Part shown: piece after piece, positions 32,608-42,144 of the stretch | How positions within the stretch are numbered: the stretch's first letter is position 1 | Layout of the letters: the number at the start of each line of letters is the position of its first letter | Origin: DASSUW01 sp963740605 | GTDB taxonomy: Bacteria > Actinomycetota > Thermoleophilia > Solirubrobacterales > Solirubrobacteraceae | Direction of reading: 5' to 3' | NCBI GenBank assembly: GCA_963740605.1 | Contig: CAVUFC010000021.1 | Coordinates: 310,001-374,000 of the forward strand | Length of the DNA: 64,000 nucleotides | Program-made: the position numbers and the translations under genes | The notes under the pieces: model-generated | Databases searched by the model: none | The model's input: only the letters and a program-made list of their open reading frames with translations | Told to the model about the DNA's origin: nothing

Positions 32608-33387
32608 ATGCCCTCATCGGTTCGTTACGAGGTGGCTGACCGCATCGCCACGATCGCGCTCGACCAACCCGAGACCCGCAACGCGCTCTCCGACGAGGTG
32701 CTCGACGACCTGATCGAGGCGTTCGAGATGGCGCGCGACGACGACTCGGTGCGCTGCGTCGTCCTGACCTCCACGCACGAGAAGGTGTTCTCGAGCGGCG
32801 GCAACCTCGCGGGGTTCGCCGCCGAGGCGCCGCTCGTGCACAAGTACTGGGGGACCGACCGGTTCCCGCGGCTGTTCCGGCTGATCGGCGAGCTCGGCAA
32901 GCCGACGCTGTGCGCCGCCAACGGGCACGTGCTGGCCGGCGCCCTGGGGCTCGCGCTCGCTTGCGACCTGATCATCGCGCGCGAGGGCGTGCGGTTCGGG
33001 ACACCCGAGATCAACCTCGGCGTCTTCCCGTTCATGATCCTCGCGCTGATCTACCGCAACGTGCCGCGCAAGAAGGCCACCGAGCTGCTGCTGCTCGGCG
33101 AGCAGATCTCCGCGGTCGAGGCGGAGCGGATCGGGATCGTCAATCGCGTGGCGCCGGCCGGCGAGTTCGACGATGCCGTACGCGACTGGGCGACCAAGCT
33201 CGCCGGCAAGTCGCCGGTGCTGATGCGGCTCGGCAAGGACGCGCTGTACCGCGCACAGGACATGGCGCTCGAGGACGCGCTGGAGTTCCTCCACACGCAG
33301 CTCGCGGTCGCGTTCTCGACCGACGACATCCAGGAGGGCGTCAAGGCCTTCTTCGAGAAGCGGGACCCGGTGTGGACCGGCCGCTGA
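32608..33387 (+). CDS. Enoyl-CoA hydratase/isomerase family protein
   Basis: 259 residues. Crotonase oxyanion-hole regions are VFSSGGNLAGF and NGHVLAGALGLALACDL; the active-site region GTPEINLGVFPFMI keeps one Glu (GxPExxLG), the other catalytic position being Ala. The C-terminus VKAFFEKRDPVWTGR is the usual crotonase tail. Divergent partner of the acyl-CoA dehydrogenase. Overlaps the arginase-like gene by 16 nt. Confidence 0.9.
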   Translation: MPSSVRYEVADRIATIALDQPETRNALSDEVLDDLIEAFEMARDDDSVRCVVLTSTHEKVFSSGGNLAGFAAEAPLVHKYWGTDRFPRLFRLIGELGKPTLCAANGHVLAGALGLALACDLIIAREGVRFGTPEINLGVFPFMILALIYRNVPRKKATELLLLGEQISAVEAERIGIVNRVAPAGEFDDAVRDWATKLAGKSPVLMRLGKDALYRAQDMALEDALEFLHTQLAVAFSTDDIQEGVKAFFEKRDPVWTGR

Positions 33388-34115
33388 GAATCACCTGCCT
33401 GCGCGGCCGGACGTCCGATCGGACGGACGGCGCCGGGCACGGAGCGGAGACGCTGGCGCGGCTGCTCGACGGGCGCGTGATCGGCGAGGCCGAGCCGGGC
33501 CGGCCGCGTGACTGGAGCGAGGACCTACCCGACGCGAAGCCGGTGCTCGCGGCCGCCGCGACGGAGATCTCCGCCGCGCTCGACCAGGCCGAGCTGCCTG
33601 TGCTGACCGCGTCCGACTGCTCGATCTGCATCGCGACGCTGCCGACCGTCGCCGCGCGCATCCCGGGGGTGCGGATCCTGTGGATCGACGCGCACGGCGA
33701 CTTCAACACGCCGGAGACGACGCCGAGCGGCTTCCTCGGTGGCATGTGCCTCGGCGCCGCGTGCGGGCGCTGGGACGCGGGCTGGCCGGAGACGATCGAC
33801 CCGGAGACCGTGCACTTCCTCGGCGTCCGCGAGCTCGATCCCGGCGAGCGCGAGGACGTCGCCGCCGCCGGTGTGAAGACGGGCGTGCCGGCGGAAGGCC
33901 TGGTCTACGTCCACCTCGACGTCGACGGCCTCGACCCCACGGTCATGCCCGTCCAGTTCCCGGTTCCCGGCGGCCTGAGCCTCGACGAAGTGCGCGACGC
34001 CCTGCGCGCGCTGGCCGACGGCGGGCGCCTCGTGGGCATCGAGGTCACAGCGCTCGAGGATCCCGGCCGCGCGGAGGCGGTCGCCGCGCTGCTGCCCATC
34101 CATCACGCCACGTGA
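33372..34115 (+). CDS. Arginase/ureohydrolase-family protein
   Basis: 247 residues from the GTG at 33372. Metal-site motifs are WIDAHGDFNTPE (DAHxD) and HLDVDGLDPTVMP (DVDxxDP), and the later EVTALEDP supplies the family's Glu. The first ligand motif GGDHS reads ASDCSI, so the usual His is Cys; this variant may alter metal binding or specificity. Shorter than true arginases (about 300 residues). Substrate unknown: guanidino or amidino compounds are typical. Confidence 0.8.
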   Translation: MDRPLRITCLRGRTSDRTDGAGHGAETLARLLDGRVIGEAEPGRPRDWSEDLPDAKPVLAAAATEISAALDQAELPVLTASDCSICIATLPTVAARIPGVRILWIDAHGDFNTPETTPSGFLGGMCLGAACGRWDAGWPETIDPETVHFLGVRELDPGEREDVAAAGVKTGVPAEGLVYVHLDVDGLDPTVMPVQFPVPGGLSLDEVRDALRALADGGRLVGIEVTALEDPGRAEAVAALLPIHHAT

Positions 34116-34119
34116 TCGA

Positions 34120-34875
34120 TGGCTTCCGTTCACCAGGGCCGCCGAGGAGCTCTTCCTCGCGCAGTCGGCGATCTCGCAGCAGCTGAGCCGGCTCGAGGCC
34201 GAGATCGGCATCCAGATCTTCCGGCGCTCCAGCCACTCGGTGGAGATCACCGAGGAAGGCAAGGTGATCCTCGATCACGCCAAGCGCGTGCTCGCCGAGT
34301 TCGACGACCTGCAGGACCCGGGTGTCGCGATCCACATGGTCCAGGACACCCAGGACGAGATGCTCGCGATGCTGCGCGGCGACGAGCTCGACTGCGCGTT
34401 CGCCTCGGTCGATCCCGACACGATCGGCTCCGAGTTCGCCGGCACGCTCCTCTGGCAGGAGGAGTTCGTCGTCGTCGCGGCGCTCGACCACCCGTTCGCG
34501 TCCCAGCCGCACTGCACATGGGAGGACCTGATCGACGAGGACCTCATCGCCTACCGCGACAACTCCGCGCTACGGCGCCGCTTCGAGTCGACGATCGGCC
34601 GCGACGGCATCGCTCCGCGCAACGCGTTCGTGTGCACGGAGATGAGCGCGGTGCGCGCGCTGGCGTCCAAGGGCCTCGGCGTCGCGGTGCTCCCTCGCTC
34701 GATCGCCGAGCTCGACGGCCCGTCGGTCGTCCTGCGCCCGTTCCGGCCCGAGCCGATCACGTGGCCGATCGCGCTCGTGTGGCGGACGGACCGGCGCCAG
34801 CCGCCCGCAGCCAAGGCGTTCCCGTCGCTCGCGCTCGAACGCGCGGAGCTGCAGCCTGTACAACTCGCCGCGTGA
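34120..34875 (+). pseudogene. LysR-family regulator with lost start and internal deletion
   Basis: The frame enters the HTH at FTRAAEELFLAQSAISQQLS with no start codon and without the first 12-15 residues. After VLAEFDDLQ it jumps directly to DPGVAIHMVQDTQDEML in the ligand-binding domain, skipping about 30 residues of linker and first strand (in frame). The rest (GLGVAVLPRSIAEL etc.) is normal. A GTG at 34240 could yield only the effector domain. GTGA-coupled to the amidase downstream, which it presumably once controlled. Confidence 0.7.
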
Positions 34876-35981
34876 GCATCTTCATCACGGAGGTCGAAGC
34901 CGCGGGTGACGGCCCGACTCTCGCCGTCAAGGACATCTTCGACACCGCCGGCGTGCGGACCACGTACGGGTCGGCGATCTTCCGCGACCACGTGCCGGAC
35001 GAGACCGCGGCGTCGGTGACACTCCTTCAGGACGCCGGTTACGTGATGGTCGGCAAGGCCAACCTGCATGAGTTCGCCTGGGGGATCACGTCCGAGAACG
35101 ACCACTACGGCTGGGTGCCGAACCCGGCCGCACCGGGCCGCGTGGCCGGCGGCTCGAGCGGCGGCAGCGGCGCCGCGCTGGCCGCGGGGCTGGTCGACGC
35201 CGCCCTGGGGAGCGACTCCGGCGGCTCGATCCGCATCCCCGCCGCGTGCTGCGGCGTCGTCGGCTTCAAGGTGACGTTCGGCGCGGTGCCCATCGTCGGC
35301 TGCTGGCCGCTCGCGCCGACCTACGACACCGCCGGGCCGATGGCGCACGACGTCGACGGCTGCGAGCGCATGATGGAGGCGATGGCGCCGGGCTACGCGC
35401 GCACCGAGACCGCGCTGGAGGACCTGCGCGTCGGCGTCGCGTGGACCGACCTCGCCGACCCGCTGGTCGCGCAGCGGGTGCGGGAAGCGGCGGCGCACTT
35501 CCCGAACCGGCGCGACATCGACCTCGCGCTCCCCGACGGCGTCTACACGGGCTTCGCGCGCGAGGTCGTCGAGGTCCACACCGACCTGTTCCGCGACCAC
35601 GAGGACCAGTACGGCCCGACGGTCGCGGCCAAGATGCGCACTGCGTTGCAGATCACGGACGCCGAGGCCGAGGAGGGCCGGCGGCTGCGCGCGCTCTACC
35701 AGGAGCGCGTGGCCGGCCTGATGGAGGACGTCGACCTGATCGTCGCGCCGACGATCCCGTGGGTGGCGCAGCCGGCGGGCGTCGGCGACCTCGAGCTGCG
35801 CGGCCGGATGTTGTCGCTCACGTTCCCGTGGAACGCGGTCGGCGGCCCTGCGCTCGCGCTCCCGTGCGGGCCGGCCGAGGACGGCCTGCCGGCATCGGTC
35901 CAGCTGATGGGCCGGCCGGGCGAGGACGCACTCGTCCTCGCCGCGGGGCGGCTACTCGAGTCCGAGCTTCACACGCGGTAG
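34872..35981 (+). CDS. Amidase-signature family hydrolase
   Basis: 369 residues. Ser-cisSer-Lys triad: Lys in LAVKDIFDTAG (about residue 20), cis-Ser in GGSSGGSGAALAAG, and nucleophile Ser in SDSGGSIRIPAACCG. Shorter than typical (450-500) because the N-terminal helices and a middle segment are reduced. Hydrolyses an amide of unknown identity. Starts at a GTG overlapping the LysR remnant's stop and overlaps the next, converging gene by 13 nt. Confidence 0.88.
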   Translation: MSIFITEVEAAGDGPTLAVKDIFDTAGVRTTYGSAIFRDHVPDETAASVTLLQDAGYVMVGKANLHEFAWGITSENDHYGWVPNPAAPGRVAGGSSGGSGAALAAGLVDAALGSDSGGSIRIPAACCGVVGFKVTFGAVPIVGCWPLAPTYDTAGPMAHDVDGCERMMEAMAPGYARTETALEDLRVGVAWTDLADPLVAQRVREAAAHFPNRRDIDLALPDGVYTGFAREVVEVHTDLFRDHEDQYGPTVAAKMRTALQITDAEAEEGRRLRALYQERVAGLMEDVDLIVAPTIPWVAQPAGVGDLELRGRMLSLTFPWNAVGGPALALPCGPAEDGLPASVQLMGRPGEDALVLAAGRLLESELHTR

Positions 35982-36337
35982 GACAGCTCGCGGTAGACCG
36001 CGAGATCGTGCGTGACCTTCGTCGTCGCGCGGCTGCGCTGACCCGGCCGCGAGTACGTGATCGTCACGGCGACGCGCGCAGGCGCCTTGCGCCCGAAATA
36101 CCCCGGTAGCGAATCGAGGAGCGTGCGCACTCGTCGCTCCGGCCCGAGGAACTTCATCTTGCGGAACAGCCGGAGCTTCGAGACGTCCCGGCCTGCGGCG
36201 TCGACGAGCGGCGGCTCGAACGTGCACGCGACCCTGAGCGCCGGCCGGGGCGCGAGGTTCGCCAACTCCAGATACAGAACGCCGTCCTCGAACACGACAT
36301 CCACGATGACGCCGTCGTCGGGCTCCGCGGCGTCCAT
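35969..36337 (-). CDS. Hypothetical protein, beta-rich
   Basis: 122 residues starting MDAAEPDDGVIVDVV. Alternating hydrophobic pattern suggests a beta sandwich (DVVFEDGVLYLELANLAP, VACTFEPPLVD, PARVAVTITY). No catalytic motif or signal peptide. It begins 1 nt after the stop of the tail-tube-like remnant, so the two were one transcript; it may belong to the same lost contractile apparatus or be a chance neighbour. Confidence 0.55.
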   Translation of the reverse strand: MDAAEPDDGVIVDVVFEDGVLYLELANLAPRPALRVACTFEPPLVDAAGRDVSKLRLFRKMKFLGPERRVRTLLDSLPGYFGRKAPARVAVTITYSRPGQRSRATTKVTHDLAVYRELSYRV

Positions 36338-36338
36338 G

Positions 36339-36671
36339 TCAGGTGTCGAGCGTGAGGCCTTCGTGGGCGATCTCGATCGTCTCGATCGCGACGTCGTTCG
36401 CCTCGGCGTTCAAGTCCGGCCCGGTGAACTTCGACACCCAGCTATTGGAGAAGTGCCGGCGCAGGATCGGGGTGCGGGCGTCATCGACGAGGATGATCGA
36501 TCCGTTGCGGCGGTCCGCGGTTCCCTGCTCGATGGCCTTGCGCCAGTTCCACAGCTGCGCGTCCTGCGTGACGCCGCTCTTGAGGACGATGCGACGAAGG
36601 CGCCTTGGCCGTCCGGCTTCGACGCGCCGGCGCTGGATCCTGCTGAGAGCGTCGCGTACCTTCGACGACAT
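36339..36671 (-). pseudogene. T4 gp19-like phage/contractile-tube protein, C-terminal remnant
   Basis: The stretch VLKSGVTQDAQLWNWRKA, then RNGSIILVDD, FSNSWVSKFTGPDLNA and DVAIETIEIAHEGL is the C-terminal two-thirds of a tail-tube protein of the kind found in phage tails and extracellular contractile injection systems. Upstream of VLKSG the frame is arginine-rich and unlike the family, so some 60 N-terminal residues are missing. No sheath, baseplate or AAA+ genes are present in the window. Confidence 0.6.
36657..36662 (+). promoter_or_regulatory. -10 element (TACCTT) of the DUF1801-like remnant
   Basis: TACCTT, 7-nt gap, then the ATG at 36670. Confidence 0.4.
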
Positions 36672-36858
36672 GACGACCGAGTCTCCCGCTGAGCAGATCG
36701 ACGCACGGATCGAAGAGCTGGGCGACTGGTGGGGCGCGACGCTCGCCCGGCTCCGCGCTCTGATCAAGCAGGCGGACCCCGACGTGGTCGCACGAGGGCA
36801 TCATCTGCACCGGCGAGACGTACAAGAGCGTCGCGAAGCTCGCCTTCTTCAAGCGTAG
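36670..36858 (+). pseudogene. DUF1801 (YdhG-like) gene with internal and 3' deletions
   Basis: Begins normally (PAEQIDARIEELGDWWGATL, then RALIKQADPDVV) but then loses the EEVKWRG-type segment and continues out of frame as HEGIICTGETYKSVAKLAFFK, after which sequence runs into the carboxylase start. The join sits on GTGGTC, a hexamer that would occur both in DVV (GTG GTC) and in the family's VWS codons, consistent with deletion between short direct repeats. The promoter is intact. Confidence 0.65.
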
Positions 36859-36883
36859 GAAGCGGTACGTTTCACTTCTCACT

Positions 36884-38461
36884 TTGTCCAGCGAGACGTC
36901 CAAGCCCCAGTCGATCCTGCGCCCCCTCGTCGAAGACCTTCACGAGCGGCGGGCGAAGGCCAAGCTCGGCGGCGGCGAGGAGCGGATCGCCCGCCAGCAC
37001 GCGCAGGAGAAGCTCACCGCGCGCGAGCGGATCGAACTGCTCGTCGACGCGGGGACGTTCGCCGAGCTCGGCATCCACGCCGGGATCCACTACTCGGTGC
37101 GGGGGCTCGAAGGCAAGGAGGCGCCGGCCGACGGTGTGATCACCGGCTACGGGAAGGTCGAGGGGCGGCTGGTCGCCGTCTGCGCCTACGACTTCACCGT
37201 GATGGCGGGCTCGATGGGCATGACCGGCGAGATGAAGGTCGCCCGGCTGCGCGAGCTGGCGCTGACGAAGCGGATCCCGTTCGTGTGGCTGCTCGACAGC
37301 GCGGGCGCGCGGATCCAGGAGGCGGTCGGGTCGCTGTTCGCCGGCTCGGGGCACCTGTTCCGCGAGGAGGTCGTGGCGAGCGGGGTGATCCCGCAGGTCG
37401 CGGCGTTGATGGGCCCGTGCGCCGCCGGAACGGCGTACATCCCCGGGCTCGCCGACTTCGTGCCGATGGTCAAGGGTCGGGGCTCGATGGCGCTCGCCGG
37501 CCCGCACCTCGTGCGCGCCGCGGTCGGCGAGGACGTCACGCAGGAGGAGTTGGGCGGCTCGCGCGTGCACTGTCGCAAGTCCGGCGTCGGCGATCTCGAG
37601 GTCGCGGACGACGAGGAGTGCATCGCGCGCATCAAGCAGTACCTGTCCTTCTTCCCGTCGCACTGCGAGGCGCTCCCGCCGCGGCGGGAACCGATCGACC
37701 CCGCCGAGCGTATGGACGACGAGCTTCTCGATGTCCTGCCCGAGTCCAACCGCAAGCCCTACGACATGTACGACGTCATCCGCCGGATCGTCGACGACGG
37801 CGACTGGCTCGACCTCAAGCCCCAGTTCGCGAAGACGATCATCACCTGCCTCGCGCGGATGGGCGGCCGGCCGGTCGGCATCGTCGCCAATCAGCCGCGA
37901 CAGCTCGGCGGGATCCTCGACAACGACTCGGCCGACAAGGCGGCGCGGTTCGTCAACCTCTGCAACGCGTTCGCGATCCCGCTCGTGTTCCTGATGGACG
38001 TCCCGGGCTTCATGGTCGGCACCAAGGTCGAGGAGGCCGGGATCATCCGCCACGGCGCGAAGATGCTCTACGCGGTCGCCAACGCGACGGTGCCCAAGGT
38101 CACGGTCGTGCTGCGCAAGGCATACGGCGCGGGCTACTACGTGATGAACGGGCGGGCGTACGAGCCGGACCTGATCGTGGCCTGGCCGAGCGCGGAGATC
38201 TCGGTGATGGGCGCCGAGGGAGCGGTGGAGATCGTGTTCCGCAAGCAGGTTGAGGAGGCCGAGGACCCGGCGGCCAAGAAGGCCGAGCTGATCGAGGCCT
38301 ACCGCCAGATCATCGATGTCTACATCGCCGCGCGGAACGACATGATCGACGACGTGATCGACCCGCGGGAGACGCGCCCGACGATCATCCGCGCGCTCGA
38401 GATGGCGGAAGGCAAGCGGATGGAGCGGCCGTGGAAGCGGCACGGCGTAGTGCCGGTCTGA
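36884..38461 (+). CDS. Acyl-CoA carboxylase carboxyltransferase (beta) subunit
   Basis: 525 residues, the normal size of PccB/AccD-type actinobacterial subunits. Crotonase-like double domain with DSAGARIQEAVGSLFAGSG (acyl-CoA site), PCAAGTAYIPGLADFV, and the second-half biotin-site motif MDVPGFMVGTKVEEAGII; it ends near AEGKRMERPWKRHG. Likely carboxylates propionyl- or acetyl-CoA with a biotinylated carrier encoded elsewhere (a stand-alone carrier is at 22766). The TTG start is the only candidate; TACGTT at 36866-36871 is a possible -10. Confidence 0.9.
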   Translation: MSSETSKPQSILRPLVEDLHERRAKAKLGGGEERIARQHAQEKLTARERIELLVDAGTFAELGIHAGIHYSVRGLEGKEAPADGVITGYGKVEGRLVAVCAYDFTVMAGSMGMTGEMKVARLRELALTKRIPFVWLLDSAGARIQEAVGSLFAGSGHLFREEVVASGVIPQVAALMGPCAAGTAYIPGLADFVPMVKGRGSMALAGPHLVRAAVGEDVTQEELGGSRVHCRKSGVGDLEVADDEECIARIKQYLSFFPSHCEALPPRREPIDPAERMDDELLDVLPESNRKPYDMYDVIRRIVDDGDWLDLKPQFAKTIITCLARMGGRPVGIVANQPRQLGGILDNDSADKAARFVNLCNAFAIPLVFLMDVPGFMVGTKVEEAGIIRHGAKMLYAVANATVPKVTVVLRKAYGAGYYVMNGRAYEPDLIVAWPSAEISVMGAEGAVEIVFRKQVEEAEDPAAKKAELIEAYRQIIDVYIAARNDMIDDVIDPRETRPTIIRALEMAEGKRMERPWKRHGVVPV

Positions 38462-38880
38462 TCCTCGCGCTGGCCCTGCTCGCCGGCTGCGGGGGATCGT
38501 CGAAGAAGGCCGACGCGTCCGCCTGTGCGGTCGACCGCGGCGTGCTGCCGAAGTGGGCGCGCACCGGGTTCTCGGACCCCGAGCCGAAGATGCCGCACGT
38601 CGTCGGCGATTCGGGGGCGATCGCGGCGGTGATTTTCGGCGACCCGCTCGTCGCGCCGCCGGCGCCCGACCGCAGCAACAAGATCCTCTGGGTCGCGCGC
38701 ACGACCCCGCCGCCGCCGGCGCAGCTGACGATCCACGCGACGCAGGGTGACCAGACGCTCACGCGCAAGGTCGACGTCGGCCCTTCGTACGTCGATCTTC
38801 CGCCGGGCTGCTGGAAGCTGTCGCTGAGCTGGACCGGCGGGCACAAGGACACGCTCGACCTCGCGTACGCCCAGCGATAA
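38431..38880 (+). CDS. Putative lipoprotein
   Basis: 149 residues from the GTG at 38431, inside the 3' end of the carboxylase gene. Signal peptide GLILALALLAGC with lipobox LAGC (lipidated Cys about residue 20), then a Ser/Lys spacer and a compact beta domain with two further cysteines (SACAVDRG, GCWKLSLSW). Probably anchored on the outer face of the membrane. No known family recognised. Confidence 0.75.
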   Translation: MEAARRSAGLILALALLAGCGGSSKKADASACAVDRGVLPKWARTGFSDPEPKMPHVVGDSGAIAAVIFGDPLVAPPAPDRSNKILWVARTTPPPPAQLTIHATQGDQTLTRKVDVGPSYVDLPPGCWKLSLSWTGGHKDTLDLAYAQR

Positions 38881-38912
38881 CCGCGCGACCTCCTGTAGGC
38901 TCGCGCCCGGTC

Positions 38913-39470
38913 GTGGCCGGGTCGGACGCGCGTATGGTGCTGGCAGCACTGCCAGTGGGACTGCAGCTGTGGGAATCCGCCGGGGACGGCGGACTCGCGC
39001 TGGCCTGGACCAACGGCGACGACGACGCGTACCGCGGCGAGGATGCGGCCCGTGCCGCGCTCGCCGGCGAGACCGTCGACACCGTCGAGCCTTACCGCGA
39101 CGGGTTCTGCCGCGTGCGTACGCAGTCGATGGGCGACGGTCGGGTGCTCGTCAGCTTCGAGGACGTCACCGAGCTGGCGGCGGCCGAGCGGCTCAGCTCC
39201 TCGATCGTCGCGTGCCTGGACCAGGCGCTGATCGTCGTCAACACGGACGGTCGGATCACCCGTTCGAACGACGCGGCCGCGGATCTGTGCGGCGTCAGCC
39301 TGGGTGAGCTGACCGGCTCGCGGCTGCGCGACCTGCCGATCAAGGTCTTCGGGCGCGACGGCCAGCCGCTCGACCCGACCGGCTCGCCGATCTTCCGCGC
39401 GCTGGCCGGCGACTCCGTGCGCAGCCTGCTACGGCTTTGCGCGGCGCGCGGAGATCAGGCAAAGTGGTAA
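38913..39470 (+). CDS. PAS-domain protein, probably truncated at the C-terminus
   Basis: 185 residues. Residues about 1-90 form one degenerate PAS-like module (GDGRVLVSFEDVTE), about 95-160 a second, clear PAS (IVVNTDGRITRSNDAAADLCGV). The sequence then reads FRALAGDSVRSLLRL and ends in a short non-family tail, where an output domain (GGDEF, kinase or LuxR) would be expected. The TAA stop lies inside the palindrome before the next gene. TAGGCT (38896-38901) lies 11 nt from the GTG. Confidence 0.6.
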   Translation: MAGSDARMVLAALPVGLQLWESAGDGGLALAWTNGDDDAYRGEDAARAALAGETVDTVEPYRDGFCRVRTQSMGDGRVLVSFEDVTELAAAERLSSSIVACLDQALIVVNTDGRITRSNDAAADLCGVSLGELTGSRLRDLPIKVFGRDGQPLDPTGSPIFRALAGDSVRSLLRLCAARGDQAKW

Positions 39471-39489
39471 GTGGGACTTCCCACTTACC
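39466..39489. promoter_or_regulatory. Perfect 24-bp inverted repeat abutting the BKACE start codon
   Basis: Eleven-base arms GGTAAGTGGGA and TCCCACTTACC separated by CT. The last base is next to the ATG at 39490; the first arm contains the PAS-gene stop. Most likely an operator, or alternatively a hairpin terminator. Confidence 0.6.
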
Positions 39490-40402
39490 ATGAGCCTGGA
39501 CGATCCGGTCATCATCACGTGCGCGATCTCGGGCGCGGTCGCGAACCGCGACCAGTGCGCCGCGATCCCGTACACGGCGGAGGAGTACGCCGCCGAGGCG
39601 CGCCGGATCGTCGACGAGGGCGGCTCGATGATCCACATCCACGCGCGCCGCCCCGACGGCACGCCGAGCCACGAGGTCGAGGACTTCCGCGCGATCACGG
39701 AGGCGATCAAGCGCGAGGCCGGCGACGTCGTCATCAACTACTCGACCGGCGCGATCGGCGTCCCGGTCGAGAAGCGGATCGCCTACCTGCGCGAGCTCAA
39801 ACCCGACGTCGGCGCGCTGAACATGGGCTCGATGAACTACGCGAAGTACTCGCGCCGGCGCAAGGACTTCGTCTTCAAGGCCGTGTTCGAGAACTCGTTC
39901 GACACGATCATCGCCCTGCTGGAGGCGATGAACGAGGCGGGGGTCCGGCCCGAGCACGAGTGCTTCGACTCCGGCCATCTCGCCAACCTCGATCCGCTGC
40001 TCGACATGGGCGTGCTGAAGCCGCCGCTGCAGGTGTCGTGCGTGATGGGCGTGACCGGCGGCATCCGGCCGACTGCGCGCAACCTCGCCCACATGGCCGA
40101 GCAGGTCCCGCCGGTCCGCCACCAGTGGGGCGTGATCGGGATCTCGCGCGAGCAGTGGATGCTCGTGTCCGCGGCGCTGTCGCTCGGCGGCAACGTGCGC
40201 GTCGGCCTCGAGGACAACTTCTACCTGCCCGACGGCGAGATGGCCCGCTCGAACGGGGACCTCGTCGCCAAGGCGCGCCAGATGGCCGAGGACGCGGGGC
40301 GGCGCGTCGCGACCATCGCCGAGACGCGCGAGCTGCTCGGCCTCGGGGTGCCCAACGGGACATCGCTCCACACGGAATGGCCCGTTGGGCGGGCCCCCGG
40401 CG

Positions 40403-40410
<8 letters not shown>
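39490..40410 (+). CDS. Beta-keto acid cleavage enzyme (BKACE, Kce-type)
   Basis: 306 residues. Zn(II) motif MIHIHARRPDG near the N-terminus, ECFDSGH in the middle, and NVRVGLEDNFYLP near 235 place it in the family that splits a beta-keto acid with acetyl-CoA to give acetoacetate and a new CoA ester (3-keto-5-aminohexanoate, dehydrocarnitine and others). Followed directly by a class III CoA-transferase, a MerR regulator and a thioesterase-like protein, so it heads a catabolic operon. The substrate is not predictable here. Confidence 0.88.
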
Positions 40411-41526
<1,116 letters not shown>

Positions 41527-41530
<4 letters not shown>

Positions 41531-42144
41531 GCGGCAAGCCCGGCCTGAAGATGAGCGAGCTCGCCGACGCGTCCGGCGTCTCGGCGGGCACGATCAAGCA
41601 CTACCTGCGCGAGGGCCTGTTGCCGGAGCCGGTGCGGACGAGCCGGAACATGGCCTACTACCCGCCGGAGTTCGTCGACCGGATCCGCACGATCAAGCAG
41701 CTGCAGGAGGAGCGGTTCATGCCGCTGCGGCTGATCCGCGAGGTGCTCGAGCAGGCCGACCGCCCGCGCACGCCCCGCAAGGAGGTGCTCGAGCGCTACG
41801 GGCTTCCGGCCAACGTGCTCGACCGGCTGGCCGAGATCGGCGTGCTGGAGCCGACCCGCAGCGGCTACGACGCCGACGACCTGAAGATCATCGAGGCGAT
41901 CGTCCACTTCCGTGCCGGCGGCTACGACGAGGCGCTCGGCTTCACCGTCTACGACACGCTGCGCTACCGCGACGCGCTGCAGCCGCTGGTCGAGGAGGAG
42001 GTCCGCGTCGTGCTCGAGCGGCTCGGCGGCGAGGACCCCGAGAAGGTGGTCGACATCATCCGCGCCGGGCGCGAGCCCCTGCGCGAGCTGATCGGCGCGA
42101 TGCACTCCAAGCTCCTGCTGCAGGCGCTGGAGCGCGCGCAGTGA
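41527..42144 (+). CDS. MerR-family transcriptional regulator
   Basis: 205 residues. N-terminal MerR HTH (MSELADASGVSAGTIKHYLREGLLPEP, then AYYPPEFVDRIRTIKQLQ), a coiled-coil dimerisation helix, and a 110-residue helical effector domain without cysteine metal ligands. It is embedded in the BKACE operon by ATGA/GTGA overlaps and is the natural candidate to bind the inverted repeat at 39466-39489. Confidence 0.88.

Noticed and set aside
39466..39489. Palindrome as a simple terminator of the PAS gene
   Set aside because: It lacks a T-tract, contains the stop codon and abuts the next ATG, so an operator is favoured, though a terminator is not excluded.
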